DNA from: JBBRZF01 sp038236965
GTDB lineage: Bacteria; Acidobacteriota; Terriglobia; Terriglobales; Acidobacteriaceae
Length of the DNA: 32,029 nt
Assembly: GCA_038236965.1 (NCBI GenBank)
Contig: JBBRZF010000019.1
Location: 1-32,029, forward strand
Direction of reading: 5' to 3'
Shown: positions 15,998-25,013 of the stretch, in pieces
Layout of the letters: each line of letters opens with the position of its first letter
How positions within the stretch are numbered: position 1 is the stretch's first letter
Translations under genes and position numbers: made by a program
Notes under the pieces: model-generated
The model's database searches: none
The model's input: the letters and a program-made list of their open reading frames with translations, nothing else
What the model was told of the DNA's origin: nothing

Positions 15998-17292
15998 CGA
16001 GAAGCCCCCTTTTGATTTCCCGCAACAACGACGGCAGCCGGTTGCGATTGCGGCAATCCGCAAACCCGTTCTAGCACGCGAATGTATTCCTCGGCGGTGC
16101 TGCTGCGTGACAGCTTTGCAACCACATGGCGGCGAGCATTCCGTCCCATCTCTTCGCGAAGAGCGGGGTCGTCATGGAGGCGCACCAAGGCTGCGGCGAG
16201 TTGCTTCGCGTTTTCGGGTTCGATGTAAATGCCGGCGTTGCCTTCTTCCAGAATCTCTCGCGCCTGCCCATCGACACCGAGGATGCTCGGCTTGCCGCAG
16301 GCCATGAACTCGAGCATCTTCGTCGGAATAACGGTCTTGAAGACTTCAGAATTCTTCAGCAGCACGAGACAGGCGTCCGACATGCGAACAATGTCGGGTA
16401 TAGCCTCGCGCGGTTGCTGCTCCACGAGCATCACGTTATCGAGTCCGCGCGCGCGCGCGCCCGCAGCGAGTTTCTCGCGATAGGCGCCGTCGCCGACCAT
16501 GAGAAAAACGAGATCAGGAAGCTTGTCCTTGAGCAACGCAGCGGCTTCCAGCAGGGTTTCGAGTCCGTGCGCCATACCCATGGTCCCGATGTAGGAGGCG
16601 ACGAATTTTCCTTCCAGCCCGAACCGGCGGCGAAGGTCTGCGGGCGGCGGACCGGGGGAAAAGGTCTCCGTCTCCACGCCGTTATAGACGAGAGAGATTC
16701 GTTCCGGCGCTACGCCCCAATGCTTGACGATGTGGTCCTTGAATGCTGGAGTGACAACGACCAGGTGGTCGCTGTGTTTGTAGAGGAACTTCACGATGCG
16801 ATGCACGACTTTGTATATCGCAGAGCCCTTCGAGCCCATACCGACGCCTTCGAGCGACTCGGGCCAAAGGTCTCGCACTTCGAAGACGAAGGGTACACGC
16901 TTCACGCGGGCGATCACATATCCGGCGACGGCGATGAGCAGCGGGGGCGAGGTGCCGATGACAACCTGCGGACGCGGAAGGAACGATCCCGTCACGGAAG
17001 CGGAGGCGCAGAAAGAGGTGTAGTTGAGCACGCGCTCCAAGGGCTTCCGGTTCGGGTACGGCAGCAACCAGGTACGCGCCACGTTGACGGCGTCCACGCG
17101 TTCGCGAAAGAAGCCGCGCCGAAATCGCGAACGGTATTCGGGAGCGATGACTCCCGTCGGATGATTGGGAAATCCCGTCAGCACCGTGGAGTCGTGGCCT
17201 TCGGCGGCCCAGTGCCGCGCCAGCTCCGACGCCCGTCCGGCGAGCGCGCCCATCTCCGGCGGATAGTGCTGCGATACGTAAAGGATTTTCAC
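15994..17292 (-). CDS. Glycosyltransferase family 4, WcaI/WbuB-like
   Basis: 432 aa starting at GTG 17292. GT-B fold: the N-terminal 'YVSQHYPPEMGALAGRASEL' is typical of WcaI/WbuB proteins; the acceptor domain has 'FEVRDLWPESLEGVG'; the donor domain has 'ISLVYNGVETETF', 'YIGTMGMAHGLETLLEAA', 'LMVGDGAYREKL' and 'IPTKMLEFMACGKPSI'. It adds a sugar to the growing lipid-linked repeat on the cytoplasmic face. The gene begins 4 bases after the C5-epimerase-like stop and overlaps the SDR start, so it is in the middle of block 3. A run of alternating C and G (16446-16460) lies inside the coding region. Confidence 0.92.
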   Translation of the reverse strand: MKILYVSQHYPPEMGALAGRASELARHWAAEGHDSTVLTGFPNHPTGVIAPEYRSRFRRGFFRERVDAVNVARTWLLPYPNRKPLERVLNYTSFCASASVTGSFLPRPQVVIGTSPPLLIAVAGYVIARVKRVPFVFEVRDLWPESLEGVGMGSKGSAIYKVVHRIVKFLYKHSDHLVVVTPAFKDHIVKHWGVAPERISLVYNGVETETFSPGPPPADLRRRFGLEGKFVASYIGTMGMAHGLETLLEAAALLKDKLPDLVFLMVGDGAYREKLAAGARARGLDNVMLVEQQPREAIPDIVRMSDACLVLLKNSEVFKTVIPTKMLEFMACGKPSILGVDGQAREILEEGNAGIYIEPENAKQLAAALVRLHDDPALREEMGRNARRHVVAKLSRSSTAEEYIRVLERVCGLPQSQPAAVVVAGNQKGASR

Positions 17293-17296
17293 GGTT

Positions 17297-18280
17297 TCAG
17301 TAGTAACACAGTTTGAAAATGGTCTTGAAAACGAGTGCCCGACGGCGATTCAGGCCGCTGCGCGTGTAGGCTTCCCACCTGTCGGCGGTGGCCTCAAAGA
17401 TTGGTTCTTTCGTAAGAAGGTACATGACTCTCAACTGCGCTATGTGCAGCCGATGATAGAACGGGCTGGTCAGCATCTTCAGCCGGGTGCCCGACTGTTC
17501 GTAGAGCGACCAGTATCCGGTATCGAAGGTGTGTAGCTTCGCCTTCAAGGTCTCTACGGAATCGCAGAAAAGCTGCTTTGCCCGCTCATCGCCGGTCGCG
17601 AGGTGGAGATCGTAAACCCCCCAGAGAGCCCACATGAATCCGTTGAGGATATGGGTGGGAGGATCGACGATGTACTCCTCAATCCAGCGATAGCCTTCTG
17701 TGTCGGTGAAGTGAACTCCGCCCTCGGCGACATCGACCAGCATGGGAGCGAACGCTCGTTCGGCGGCTTCGAGATACCTGGCATCTTTGGTTTCAAGCCA
17801 GGCGCGAAGCAGAAGCGAGATACCCTGCCCCTGTGCCAATCCCGAGTACCACGGCGCGAGCAAAGGGGTGCGGTACTCCCAATCGAAGTGATGCATCCAC
17901 ACGGAAAATCCCTGGGGATTGGCCTGCAGATTCTCCACAAGCCAGTCGGCCACGAGCAGGAATCGGAGCCTGCGCTCTGGCTCCTCAGACCTAAAGTAAT
18001 GATTGAAGTTGCCGAGTCCATACTGGGCAATCGCAATAGGGTTGTATTGAATGCCCATTGCGCCGAGGTAATCGAGTTGAGGTATGCCTTGGGCGTCGAA
18101 GTGCCCTGCGTAATCGCTCTTGCCCAGAAAGGGCATGTAATAGGGACCGAGTTCGCCGGGGGTAAATGCATGGACGGCGGGAGTGTCATGCCAAAAGGTG
18201 AGCTGGCTCGTCTGCGGCGTCAAGTAGGCGCCGAAGATTCTCTTGTAGTAGTTCAACCGTTTTGACAGTTTGGCGATCAT
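17297..18280 (-). CDS. D-glucuronyl C5-epimerase-like protein
   Basis: 327 aa, no signal peptide or membrane segment visible. The fold signature of the C5-epimerase C-terminal (alpha/alpha-barrel) domain is present: 'YNPIAIAQYGLGNFNHYF', 'APWYSGLAQGQGISLLLRAW', 'HILNGFMWALWGVYDL', and a C-terminal stretch from 252: F252-D-T-G-Y-W-S-L-Y260, Y275-H276 ... H279, and 'EPIFEATADRWEAY'. From memory, animal heparan glucuronyl epimerases have Y-D-L-R-H after the matching Tyr; here it is Y-E-Q-S, so one of their catalytic Arg residues is not in the same place. It may convert glucuronate to iduronate in the polymer, or act as a non-epimerising relative. It lies inside block 3 between two GT4 genes. Confidence 0.82.
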   Translation of the reverse strand: MIAKLSKRLNYYKRIFGAYLTPQTSQLTFWHDTPAVHAFTPGELGPYYMPFLGKSDYAGHFDAQGIPQLDYLGAMGIQYNPIAIAQYGLGNFNHYFRSEEPERRLRFLLVADWLVENLQANPQGFSVWMHHFDWEYRTPLLAPWYSGLAQGQGISLLLRAWLETKDARYLEAAERAFAPMLVDVAEGGVHFTDTEGYRWIEEYIVDPPTHILNGFMWALWGVYDLHLATGDERAKQLFCDSVETLKAKLHTFDTGYWSLYEQSGTRLKMLTSPFYHRLHIAQLRVMYLLTKEPIFEATADRWEAYTRSGLNRRRALVFKTIFKLCYY

Positions 18281-18304
18281 GCAAGGTAGCTTCTCGTGCC
18301 CAAC

Positions 18305-19549
18305 TTAGGCGCGGGTCGCGGTTTCCTTCTCCTCGTAATTTCTAACTGCGACAAGGGTGCGGTAGAGACTCAGCAACTTCTCCGCATTGTGGCGCCAAGT
18401 GAATTCGGCAAAAACCTCAAGGCGTCCGGCTTCGGCGACGCAAGCGGCCTCTTCCGGAGAGGCAAGTATCTGCTGCAAGATGGCGCTGACGGATTCGACA
18501 GACTTGGGTTCGGCCAGGTATCCGCTCTCACCCTGAACGATGAAGTCGGACGGCCCTTGCCCCCGGCATCCGATGGTCGGGCGGCCAAGGGCCATTGCTT
18601 CCAGGTAGACCACGCCGAAGGCTTCGCGCCAAGCGGGCAGACAGAAGGCGTCGGCAGCGAGAATCTCCGACTCGGTGTCGCGATGCGAAAGCATTCCGGT
18701 GAAATGGACGCTGTGCCACAGGTCGAGATCGCGTGCGAGTTCCTGGAGCGCGCCCCGTTGCGGACCATCGCCTACAACCACGACCTCCATCCTCGTCCCG
18801 GTTGCTTTTATGCAGTCGGCTACGGCGCGCAGCAGGAAATCGATTCCCTTGTTGGAGTCGAGATTGGCTGCCGTGACGATACGAAAGGCGCGCTTTACGA
18901 AGAGCTTAGAAGGCAGAAGATCTTCGAAGATGCGGAAGCCATTCGGGATGACGGCGATGTTGTCGGTCCGGTTAGCGAACTTTCCCACGTATGATCTGAG
19001 CGGACTGCCCACCAGGAGCACGCAGTCAGCCTCGTCGAGCATCTTGCCGATCTGGCGACGCTTGCTTTCGGTATCGGAAAAACCGGGACTACCCTCTTCG
19101 CCATGAATCGTGACAACGTAAGGAATGCCGAACTCACGTGCCAGCGATTGTGCCGCGTACCCGCAAGTGTCGCCATGCGCATGAATGACTTTTATTCCGC
19201 GTTCCCGCACGATCTGGCGCAGTCGCGGCAGCACTCCGGCGCGAACAAAACTGGCGGCCAAGGTTCCCAAACGGTATTTGGGAAGACTGAAGTAGCGGAG
19301 GGTTTCCACGGTGAAGTTCTCGTCTCTATAGGCGGAGGAGTCCACCGATGCTTTGTTGGGAGTGCGCTCGGCGATGGAGCGCGGAAGCCACGCTCGACTC
19401 ATGACTACGTGAACCGGCGTGAAGTCCGCCAGTTCCCTTACCTGCTCGAGCACGAAGTTTCCCTGTTTTTCGCCCGGACGCTTGGGGAAAAATGGCGTGA
19501 GCACCAAGGTCGAGAGCAACTTGTCGTCGGATCCCGAAGAAGAAGGCAT
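18305..19549 (-). CDS. Glycosyltransferase family 4
   Basis: 414 aa GT-B protein. N-terminal acceptor half: 'LVLTPFFPKRPGEKQGNFV', 'IHAHGDTCGYAAQSLAREFG', 'PYVVTIHGEEGS'. C-terminal donor half: 'IPNGFRIFEDLL', 'VTAANLDSNKGIDFLLRAVA', 'VVVGDGPQRGALQELA', and the nucleotide-sugar EX7E motif E-A-F-G-V-V-Y-L-E. The N-terminal part resembles Stp2/teichuronic-type transferases ('FPxxxxxxxGxFV'). It is cytoplasmic and adds one residue to the repeat. The start is ATG 19549, 3 bases after the stop of the bi-domain oxidoreductase, and the gene precedes the C5-epimerase-like gene by 24 bases. Confidence 0.9.
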   Translation of the reverse strand: MPSSSGSDDKLLSTLVLTPFFPKRPGEKQGNFVLEQVRELADFTPVHVVMSRAWLPRSIAERTPNKASVDSSAYRDENFTVETLRYFSLPKYRLGTLAASFVRAGVLPRLRQIVRERGIKVIHAHGDTCGYAAQSLAREFGIPYVVTIHGEEGSPGFSDTESKRRQIGKMLDEADCVLLVGSPLRSYVGKFANRTDNIAVIPNGFRIFEDLLPSKLFVKRAFRIVTAANLDSNKGIDFLLRAVADCIKATGTRMEVVVVGDGPQRGALQELARDLDLWHSVHFTGMLSHRDTESEILAADAFCLPAWREAFGVVYLEAMALGRPTIGCRGQGPSDFIVQGESGYLAEPKSVESVSAILQQILASPEEAACVAEAGRLEVFAEFTWRHNAEKLLSLYRTLVAVRNYEEKETATRA

Positions 19550-19552
19550 ACG

Positions 19553-21757
19553 TTACTCGGCCAGCAACGCCGCAGCGAGGAAGCACTCTGCATCGACGCG
19601 AATGGGTGCTGACTGCGCGAGGCTGTGGTTGATAGCGAAAGTGGCGAGCGTGCTGGCAATCAATTCGACGGGAGAGATGGGTGCAGCCTGGCCATCGCGG
19701 ACTGCCACGGTCAATGCCTCCCACTCGGCGACATGGCCTTTGTCCTGTCGCAAACGAAGCTTGGTCAGATTGCGGTGACCGTTGTGCACCACTTCCAGCG
19801 AACGGAAATCGTCCAGCACAGCGACCGTTCCCGCCCCGATGGCTTCTACCCGTTCCTTGCCAAAGGATTTATCTCCGCCACTAGCGTACTGGATGGTGCC
19901 GACCGAGCCGTTGGCAAACTGTATGGAGACGGCGACGTCATCCGGCATGGGCTCGCCCGATGTGGGCAGCGAGTTCGCGAATACGGAAACCGGTAGCGAC
20001 CCGGTGATGAACATCAGGAAATCCACGAAGTGGCAGACTTCTCCGATGATGCGACCGCCACCCTGCGCGGGGTCATGGACCCAATGCGTGGGCGGAACGA
20101 ATCCGGCATTCACTCGATAGTGTGCCGTGATGGGTCCGCAAGCGTTCTTAAAGGCGGCCCGCATCATCTGCGCCAAGGTCGAGAAGCGACGGTTATAGCC
20201 GACCATCAACAACGGCGAAGACGGCGCGTAGTGATAAGCGCGAACGATTTCCGCCAATTCCTGTTCGCTGAGGCAGAGCGGCTTTTCACAGAAGACGTGC
20301 TTGCCTGCGCCCAGTGCAGCGACCACCTGCCGCGCGTGCAGGTGATGCCGTGTGCTGATGGCGATGGTGTTGATCTTCGCGTCGGCGAGCAACTCTTCTT
20401 CGCTCGTCGTGCAGAAATCGAATTTAAAGCGGTCACCGATGTGTCGCGCCGTGCTGCCACTTGCAGTGCAAACGCCGGAGAAAGAAACGCGCGGCACTTT
20501 TTGCATCGCAGGCAATAAGACGCTAGAGGCAAACAATCCGGCGCCCAGCATTCCGACGCGCAGCGTTGCGTCCGGCGCTGCCTGGCGTTGAGTACGCGGC
20601 AGATCAAGGCGGCGTGCAAGTCGCGGAGTCTCTGGGTAAGTGATGAGCACGGCCAGAAATTGCTGCGGCCCGGACTTTCCCGTGATGAGGTCGTAAGCCT
20701 CCACCGCGCGCTCGATGGTGAATCGGTGCGTGATAAGCGGCTTCAATCGCAACTTGCCGGAGGCGACCAGTTCCAGGAACGCCTGCATGTTGCGCGACTC
20801 TGTCCAGCGAACATACGAGATGGGGTAGTCGTGCCCCTTCTCTTCATACTCGGGATCGTAGCGGCCGGGCCCATAGGAACGCGAGATGCGGAAATCGAGT
20901 TCCTTCTCGTAGAAGGTGCGGCGCGGAACCGTCATGCCGACGGCGCCGACGGCGGTGACGCTGGCGCGCGAACGCGCGATGTCTCCGGCAAGTTCCAGAG
21001 GCTCGCTGCTATCGGTGGCTGCCGTGATCAATACGGAATCGACTCCGGCTCCGTGCGTGCGCGCGGCAACCAGCGCCTTCAGCTCGGCGGCGGAGCTTGC
21101 GGTAGCGTCGCATCCGAATTCGGCGGCGAGTTGGCAGCGGGCGTCGTTCAGGTCCATGCCCAACACTACGCAACCATTCGCCTTCAGCATCTGGACGGTG
21201 AGTTGACCGACGAGGCCGAGTCCGATGACGGCAACGGTTTCACCGAGCTTTACGTCAGTGATGCGTATGCCATGCAGTGCAATCGCGCCAACGGTGGTGA
21301 AAGCCGCTTCCTCGAAAGAGACTTCGTCGGAAGGAATTGGCGTGGTTAGCAGGCGCGGGACGGAAACAACCTCGGCGTGGCTGGCATACTTCATTCCTGA
21401 GCAAGCGACGCGATGGCCGACCTTGATGTCGCTGATTCCGTCGCCGACGGCCACCACTGTGCCGGCGCTGCTGTATCCAAGACTGAGCGGCTCTTGCAAA
21501 CGATTGCGCACGGCCTCCAAGGTAGTGAGGACGCCTTCGCGCTTCGCCTTATCGAGCACCTGGCGAACGAGGTCGGGACGCGCCTGCGCTTTTTGCAGCA
21601 TGTTCTTCTCCGCGAATTCGAGCACCATGCGCTCGGTGCCGGCGGAAACCAGCGATGCCGAGTTGGCGACCAAAACGTTGCCCGGCACCGGTGCAGGCGC
21701 GGGAACTTCCAGCACCGTGCTATGCCCTGTGCGCGCGGATTGGAACATTTGCTTCAA
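19553..21757 (-). CDS. Bi-domain oxidoreductase: zinc-type alcohol dehydrogenase fused to Gfo/Idh/MocA
   Basis: 734 aa. The N-terminal half (about 1-385) is a medium-chain dehydrogenase: 'SLVSAGTERMVLEFA', 'LGYSSAGTVVAVGDGI', the nucleotide-binding 'AVIGLGLVGQLTVQML'. The C-terminal half (from about 400) is a Gfo/Idh/MocA oxidoreductase: 'GMLGAGLFASSVLLPAM', the E-K-P motif in 'VFCEKPLCLS', and 'GGGRIIGEVCHFVDFLMFI'. This fusion is a known family in exopolysaccharide clusters; its substrate is unproven, but a nucleotide-sugar or sugar-acid redox step is likely. The start is TTG 21757: AGGAG (complement of 21764-21768) is 6 bases upstream, whereas the ATG three codons later would be 15 away. 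It is the first gene of block 3, behind a 152-base leader/promoter region. Confidence 0.88.
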   Translation of the reverse strand: MKQMFQSARTGHSTVLEVPAPAPVPGNVLVANSASLVSAGTERMVLEFAEKNMLQKAQARPDLVRQVLDKAKREGVLTTLEAVRNRLQEPLSLGYSSAGTVVAVGDGISDIKVGHRVACSGMKYASHAEVVSVPRLLTTPIPSDEVSFEEAAFTTVGAIALHGIRITDVKLGETVAVIGLGLVGQLTVQMLKANGCVVLGMDLNDARCQLAAEFGCDATASSAAELKALVAARTHGAGVDSVLITAATDSSEPLELAGDIARSRASVTAVGAVGMTVPRRTFYEKELDFRISRSYGPGRYDPEYEEKGHDYPISYVRWTESRNMQAFLELVASGKLRLKPLITHRFTIERAVEAYDLITGKSGPQQFLAVLITYPETPRLARRLDLPRTQRQAAPDATLRVGMLGAGLFASSVLLPAMQKVPRVSFSGVCTASGSTARHIGDRFKFDFCTTSEEELLADAKINTIAISTRHHLHARQVVAALGAGKHVFCEKPLCLSEQELAEIVRAYHYAPSSPLLMVGYNRRFSTLAQMMRAAFKNACGPITAHYRVNAGFVPPTHWVHDPAQGGGRIIGEVCHFVDFLMFITGSLPVSVFANSLPTSGEPMPDDVAVSIQFANGSVGTIQYASGGDKSFGKERVEAIGAGTVAVLDDFRSLEVVHNGHRNLTKLRLRQDKGHVAEWEALTVAVRDGQAAPISPVELIASTLATFAINHSLAQSAPIRVDAECFLAAALLAE

Positions 21758-21909
21758 AGGTGACTCCTGGTCTGTTTTCTGGTGATAAGGGGGCGGTGTC
21801 GCAACTGCCCCCTGCGGGCGTAAACCCGCGAAAACAGATGATTTCCGAGTGCGCTTATCGGTTCAGATTAGCACATTTCGGCCAGCATCCCGCTTGAGAA
21901 TCCATATGG
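21758..21909 (-). promoter_or_regulatory. Promoter/leader of EPS block 3 with the shared 16-base element
   Basis: On the minus strand AAATGTGCTAATCTGA (21878 to 21863) contains an extended -10 TGC-TAATCT. The predicted leader is about 100 bases and holds two GC-rich inverted repeats, GGGGGC/GCCCCC and GCGGG/CCCGC, between the promoter and the TTG start. The same element precedes block 2. Confidence 0.5.
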
Positions 21910-23340
21910 TCAGGGACGATTGGCAGTGGTTTTGGGGAGAGCATTTTCTGTGCTGGCAAGGTTCGATTTAACAGCGCGGAATTTGCCACTGCGCTCCCGC
22001 TCTATCTCGTCCACGTATTCGAACCGCAAATCGAGTTTGGGACTGATCCAGTGATGGACTTCCTGTGCAACCAATTCTTCGTCGCGTCCAGAGTAGGCAG
22101 GCCGCCGAACAATTCGCAGTCGGATTTCGCCGAGACGATCCTGTACGACTTGGCATTCTTGTATGTTCACCGTGCCTTTGAAACAGTAATCGAAGCGCAT
22201 GATCCGATTGCCTTCCGGGGTCACGACGAAATCGTCTACGCGACCAAGTATTCGCGTCAGGACTGCACTCTGCCGACCACACGGGCATTGAAAGGACGGC
22301 TCGGACCAAAGCCCGGTATCGCCAACCTCGTATCGCAGGAACGGGAACTCCGGGTTGGCAAACCCTGTGCACACGATGGTCGCCTCCACTCCGTCGGCAG
22401 TCGTGTGTTGATCAACAGCTTCCATGATGCCGAATTCAAAGTCCTCGTGATACACAAACTCGGTGCATTGCGATGCGTTCCCGCAGCCCTCTGAAAATCC
22501 GTATTGATCGGTCAGAGTTGCACCTGTGAACGATGCCAGGTCCCGTCGCTGAAAATCGAGCATGTTCTCTGCACCCGTCACAATAAACTTTGGCGGCCGC
22601 GGGAGTTTAAGTCCAGCTTCCAGGGCTGCGTATGCCGCTGCATGGAGAACCGAGGGATAGCCCGAATAGTATTGGAAATCATGATCGTTGAGGAACTCGA
22701 TGATGGCAGGAATCTTCGCCGGGGTGAGGTGGTGCATGTTCACCAAGCCCTGATGCATCGGCCAATTCCACCGCCAGTACGGCGGACGCGACTGCTCGGG
22801 AGGCACTGCCATTTTCCCCGTGAAATTCACATGCCATGCATCCAATTCCATCCCGAAGCGCGCACGGTGACGCCACCATACAGCCCACTGAAATGCCATG
22901 CCACGCTTGCTCGTAAGAAAATCGAGGCTTTTTCCAGTTGTACCGCTGGTGTGCCGCGCAACGGTCTCTTCGCTTCGCGCAGCCGATGAGATCAGTTGAG
23001 AATAATTCTGACGGACATCCTCCTTCGTCAGAATCGGAAGCTTGGAAAGATCCGCACGCGAACGAAAATCTTGCGGAGTGAGTTTCCGCTTCGACATTCG
23101 CTCGCGATAAAAGGGGACCGTGTCATAGGCGTGACGCACGAGTTTGCGAAGCTGCTCGTCTTGATAATTCGCAATCTCACCAGCCGACCACTTTTCAGAC
23201 TCTAACAGCCATCCGAGCCTTGCATGGAATTCCTTGCCAAACCGCGTGCGCGATTCTCGCCAGCCGTAGAACGAACATGCCGCGTTTTGAAGCAGGACTG
23301 GAAACTTTGGATAAAGCCGTTCGCTCAAGTTCGCGGTCAC
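21910..23340 (-). CDS. PaaK/CapK-like adenylate-forming enzyme
   Basis: 476 aa. Motifs of the phenylacetate-CoA ligase / coenzyme F390 synthetase / CapK group are present: 'LRKLVRHAYDTVPFYRERM' (63-82), the P-loop 'HTSGTTGKSLDF' (130-141), 'DQYGFSEGCGN' (A5-type), 'FPFLRYEVGDTG', 'CPCGRQSAVLTRILGRVDDFV'. It should adenylate a carboxylic acid, with CoA or another acceptor taking the acyl group. In polysaccharide loci (CapK) its role is thought to be acyl or amino-acyl decoration, but the substrate is unknown. Start is GTG 23340, overlapping the DUF362 stop (GTGA at 23337-23340), so the two are coupled. No acyl carrier protein gene is nearby. Confidence 0.87.
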   Translation of the reverse strand: MTANLSERLYPKFPVLLQNAACSFYGWRESRTRFGKEFHARLGWLLESEKWSAGEIANYQDEQLRKLVRHAYDTVPFYRERMSKRKLTPQDFRSRADLSKLPILTKEDVRQNYSQLISSAARSEETVARHTSGTTGKSLDFLTSKRGMAFQWAVWWRHRARFGMELDAWHVNFTGKMAVPPEQSRPPYWRWNWPMHQGLVNMHHLTPAKIPAIIEFLNDHDFQYYSGYPSVLHAAAYAALEAGLKLPRPPKFIVTGAENMLDFQRRDLASFTGATLTDQYGFSEGCGNASQCTEFVYHEDFEFGIMEAVDQHTTADGVEATIVCTGFANPEFPFLRYEVGDTGLWSEPSFQCPCGRQSAVLTRILGRVDDFVVTPEGNRIMRFDYCFKGTVNIQECQVVQDRLGEIRLRIVRRPAYSGRDEELVAQEVHHWISPKLDLRFEYVDEIERERSGKFRAVKSNLASTENALPKTTANRP

Positions 23341-24851
23341 TTCACAACCTCGATCGCGACGGGTGCAGGAATCGCCTTTCGCTCAATGCGGCCCTTCCAA
23401 CCGAAGTGCGGTTCGAAGTGGAAGGTCGCCTCGTCGGAGATCGATTCCAGTTTCCCATTCCATGCGGCGACATTGCTACGAACGACGGTGTCGCGCCATG
23501 CATGTGCGGTAAGCGGATAGCCGCGCGTGGCAAACGCGTGACTTACGATGGGAACCTTGTCAGGGTCAAAGCCCATGAAGTAGGCGCAAGCCGCGTCCAC
23601 CGTTGGCGGCTCGATGCCGAATAAAAGAACGCCGGCGGCGACCGGGTCGGGATTCATGGGACCGCGACTTTCTCCGGCAATGATGCCGTCCACCAGCGCG
23701 TAATGGCGTTTGCGATTCTCAAGGCGCGGTTCGCGCAGCGATCCATCGTGATTGCCGTAGGCCACAACCTTGTTCAGGTCGAGGCACATTCGCCAGATGG
23801 TGTCGTTGCCAAACCAGTTGCCGCTGCGGATGACGGTTTCAGTGTCGCCGAAAACATGAGTTCCCACGCGGCGCGCACGTTGCATCAACCACGGACCGAC
23901 GCCGGGAAACTTCACGATCACGCGGCGCAGACCAGCGGCGACGCTTCGCTCTAATCGGTGCTTCGCGCCCGGTTGCGGATGTTCGTCGCCTCCCTTCTCG
24001 GGCGCGCCTTCGGTGTGGTGTGGCAACCAATTTTTATCGGCATTCACGCCGACGAGATTCTTCAGCGTCGCCGTGACGCCGGCTTTCTTGTGACACTTCA
24101 ATTTCGGCAGACTGAACAACACATCACACTTGATGACCGATCCGGAGATGAGGTATTCGTGGCGTCCGCCCGAATGGTGATGGTTGACCTGGCCCGAATC
24201 GTAATCGGCGCCGTAGTAGTTCCCTTCACCTGCGTGCCCCACGAATTCGCTGGCGGAACCGAGATTCAAGGCGACGCCGCCTTCGGGATCGCCTTCTACT
24301 TTGTGGCGACTCACGATCACGCCAGCTTCGCTTACCCATTCTTCTTGGCGCAGGTCAATAACTTCCAAGTTCAGTCCGTGCGAACGATAGAACTCGGCAA
24401 GGCTATCGAGTCCGAGTACGCGCACAAGTGCGGAGAACGAAGAATCCGTTTGCGGAGCATCGGCCAGCAACAGGCGGCCTCGTCCTTCGAGAGCCTTCCA
24501 GATGTAGTCGGCCACGGCGCGAATCACGCTGCCGTGGGTGACAACGTATTGCCAACCTTCAGGATCGCGAGGGTGCTTCTCCTTCACCATATTCGGTTTC
24601 AGCAGGACGGTCTCGCCGGGACGGATCAGCGATGACAAAGGGTTCCAGTCCGGAGTGCCAAAGTGCTCTGCGTCTAATCCAGCCAGACGGAAACATTGGC
24701 GCACGGCTGCATACGCAGCATTCGCTTCGGAGCCCACTTCGGAGAAGCCGTATTCCGGATATGCCTCCGCAGGATGGTAAGGCGCAGCACTCGGATAGAC
24801 GGCCGTCTCTGACTGAAAAACAGTCACCTGATTGGAGGGATAGGACGGCAT
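23337..24851 (-). CDS. DUF362 family protein
   Basis: 504 aa soluble protein. The family core is visible: 'VLLKPNMVKEKHP' (about 82-94), 'HGSVIRAVADYIWKAL', 'ADAPQTDSSFSALVRVLGL', and 'FSLPKLKCHKKAGVTATLKNLVG' split around the conserved P-K-L-K-x-H (about 245-268). Then come a His-rich loop ('YDSGQVNHHHSGGRHEYL') and 'RHYALVDGIIAGESRGPMNPDP', where other members also have G-x-x-G-x-x-G-P. No ferredoxin-type Cys cluster is present, unlike many DUF362 proteins. Its biochemical role is unknown. It is the first gene of block 2, translationally coupled to the PaaK/CapK-like enzyme, which ties its role to that acyl-activation step. Confidence 0.85.
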   Translation of the reverse strand: MPSYPSNQVTVFQSETAVYPSAAPYHPAEAYPEYGFSEVGSEANAAYAAVRQCFRLAGLDAEHFGTPDWNPLSSLIRPGETVLLKPNMVKEKHPRDPEGWQYVVTHGSVIRAVADYIWKALEGRGRLLLADAPQTDSSFSALVRVLGLDSLAEFYRSHGLNLEVIDLRQEEWVSEAGVIVSRHKVEGDPEGGVALNLGSASEFVGHAGEGNYYGADYDSGQVNHHHSGGRHEYLISGSVIKCDVLFSLPKLKCHKKAGVTATLKNLVGVNADKNWLPHHTEGAPEKGGDEHPQPGAKHRLERSVAAGLRRVIVKFPGVGPWLMQRARRVGTHVFGDTETVIRSGNWFGNDTIWRMCLDLNKVVAYGNHDGSLREPRLENRKRHYALVDGIIAGESRGPMNPDPVAAGVLLFGIEPPTVDAACAYFMGFDPDKVPIVSHAFATRGYPLTAHAWRDTVVRSNVAAWNGKLESISDEATFHFEPHFGWKGRIERKAIPAPVAIEVVK

Positions 24852-25013
24852 ATTCTAGAAGTGCTCCCATTGCTAAACGGACGCGAAATCCGTGGCTCTA
24901 ACTACTAGCACTGTCGGAGTTTGACAGCCTCAGATTAGCACGTTTATCCAACGCCGATGTCGCGGGAAAGCCGCGCAATCCGGCACTCCCCAGCAGCGCG
25001 CGAAGGTCCGAAT
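24852..25013 (-). promoter_or_regulatory. Promoter region of EPS block 2 with the shared 16-base element
   Basis: AAACGTGCTAATCTGA (minus, 24945 to 24930) carries the same extended -10 TGC-TAATCT as block 3. Immediately downstream lies CTGTC-7-GACAG (24911-24927), a small dyad that would overlap the transcription start near 24925. Confidence 0.5.

Noticed and set aside
16126..17316. 396-codon open frame on the plus strand
   Set aside because: Antisense shadow of the WcaI-like glycosyltransferase, whose motifs are complete; the plus product is His/Glu/Arg-rich and matches nothing.
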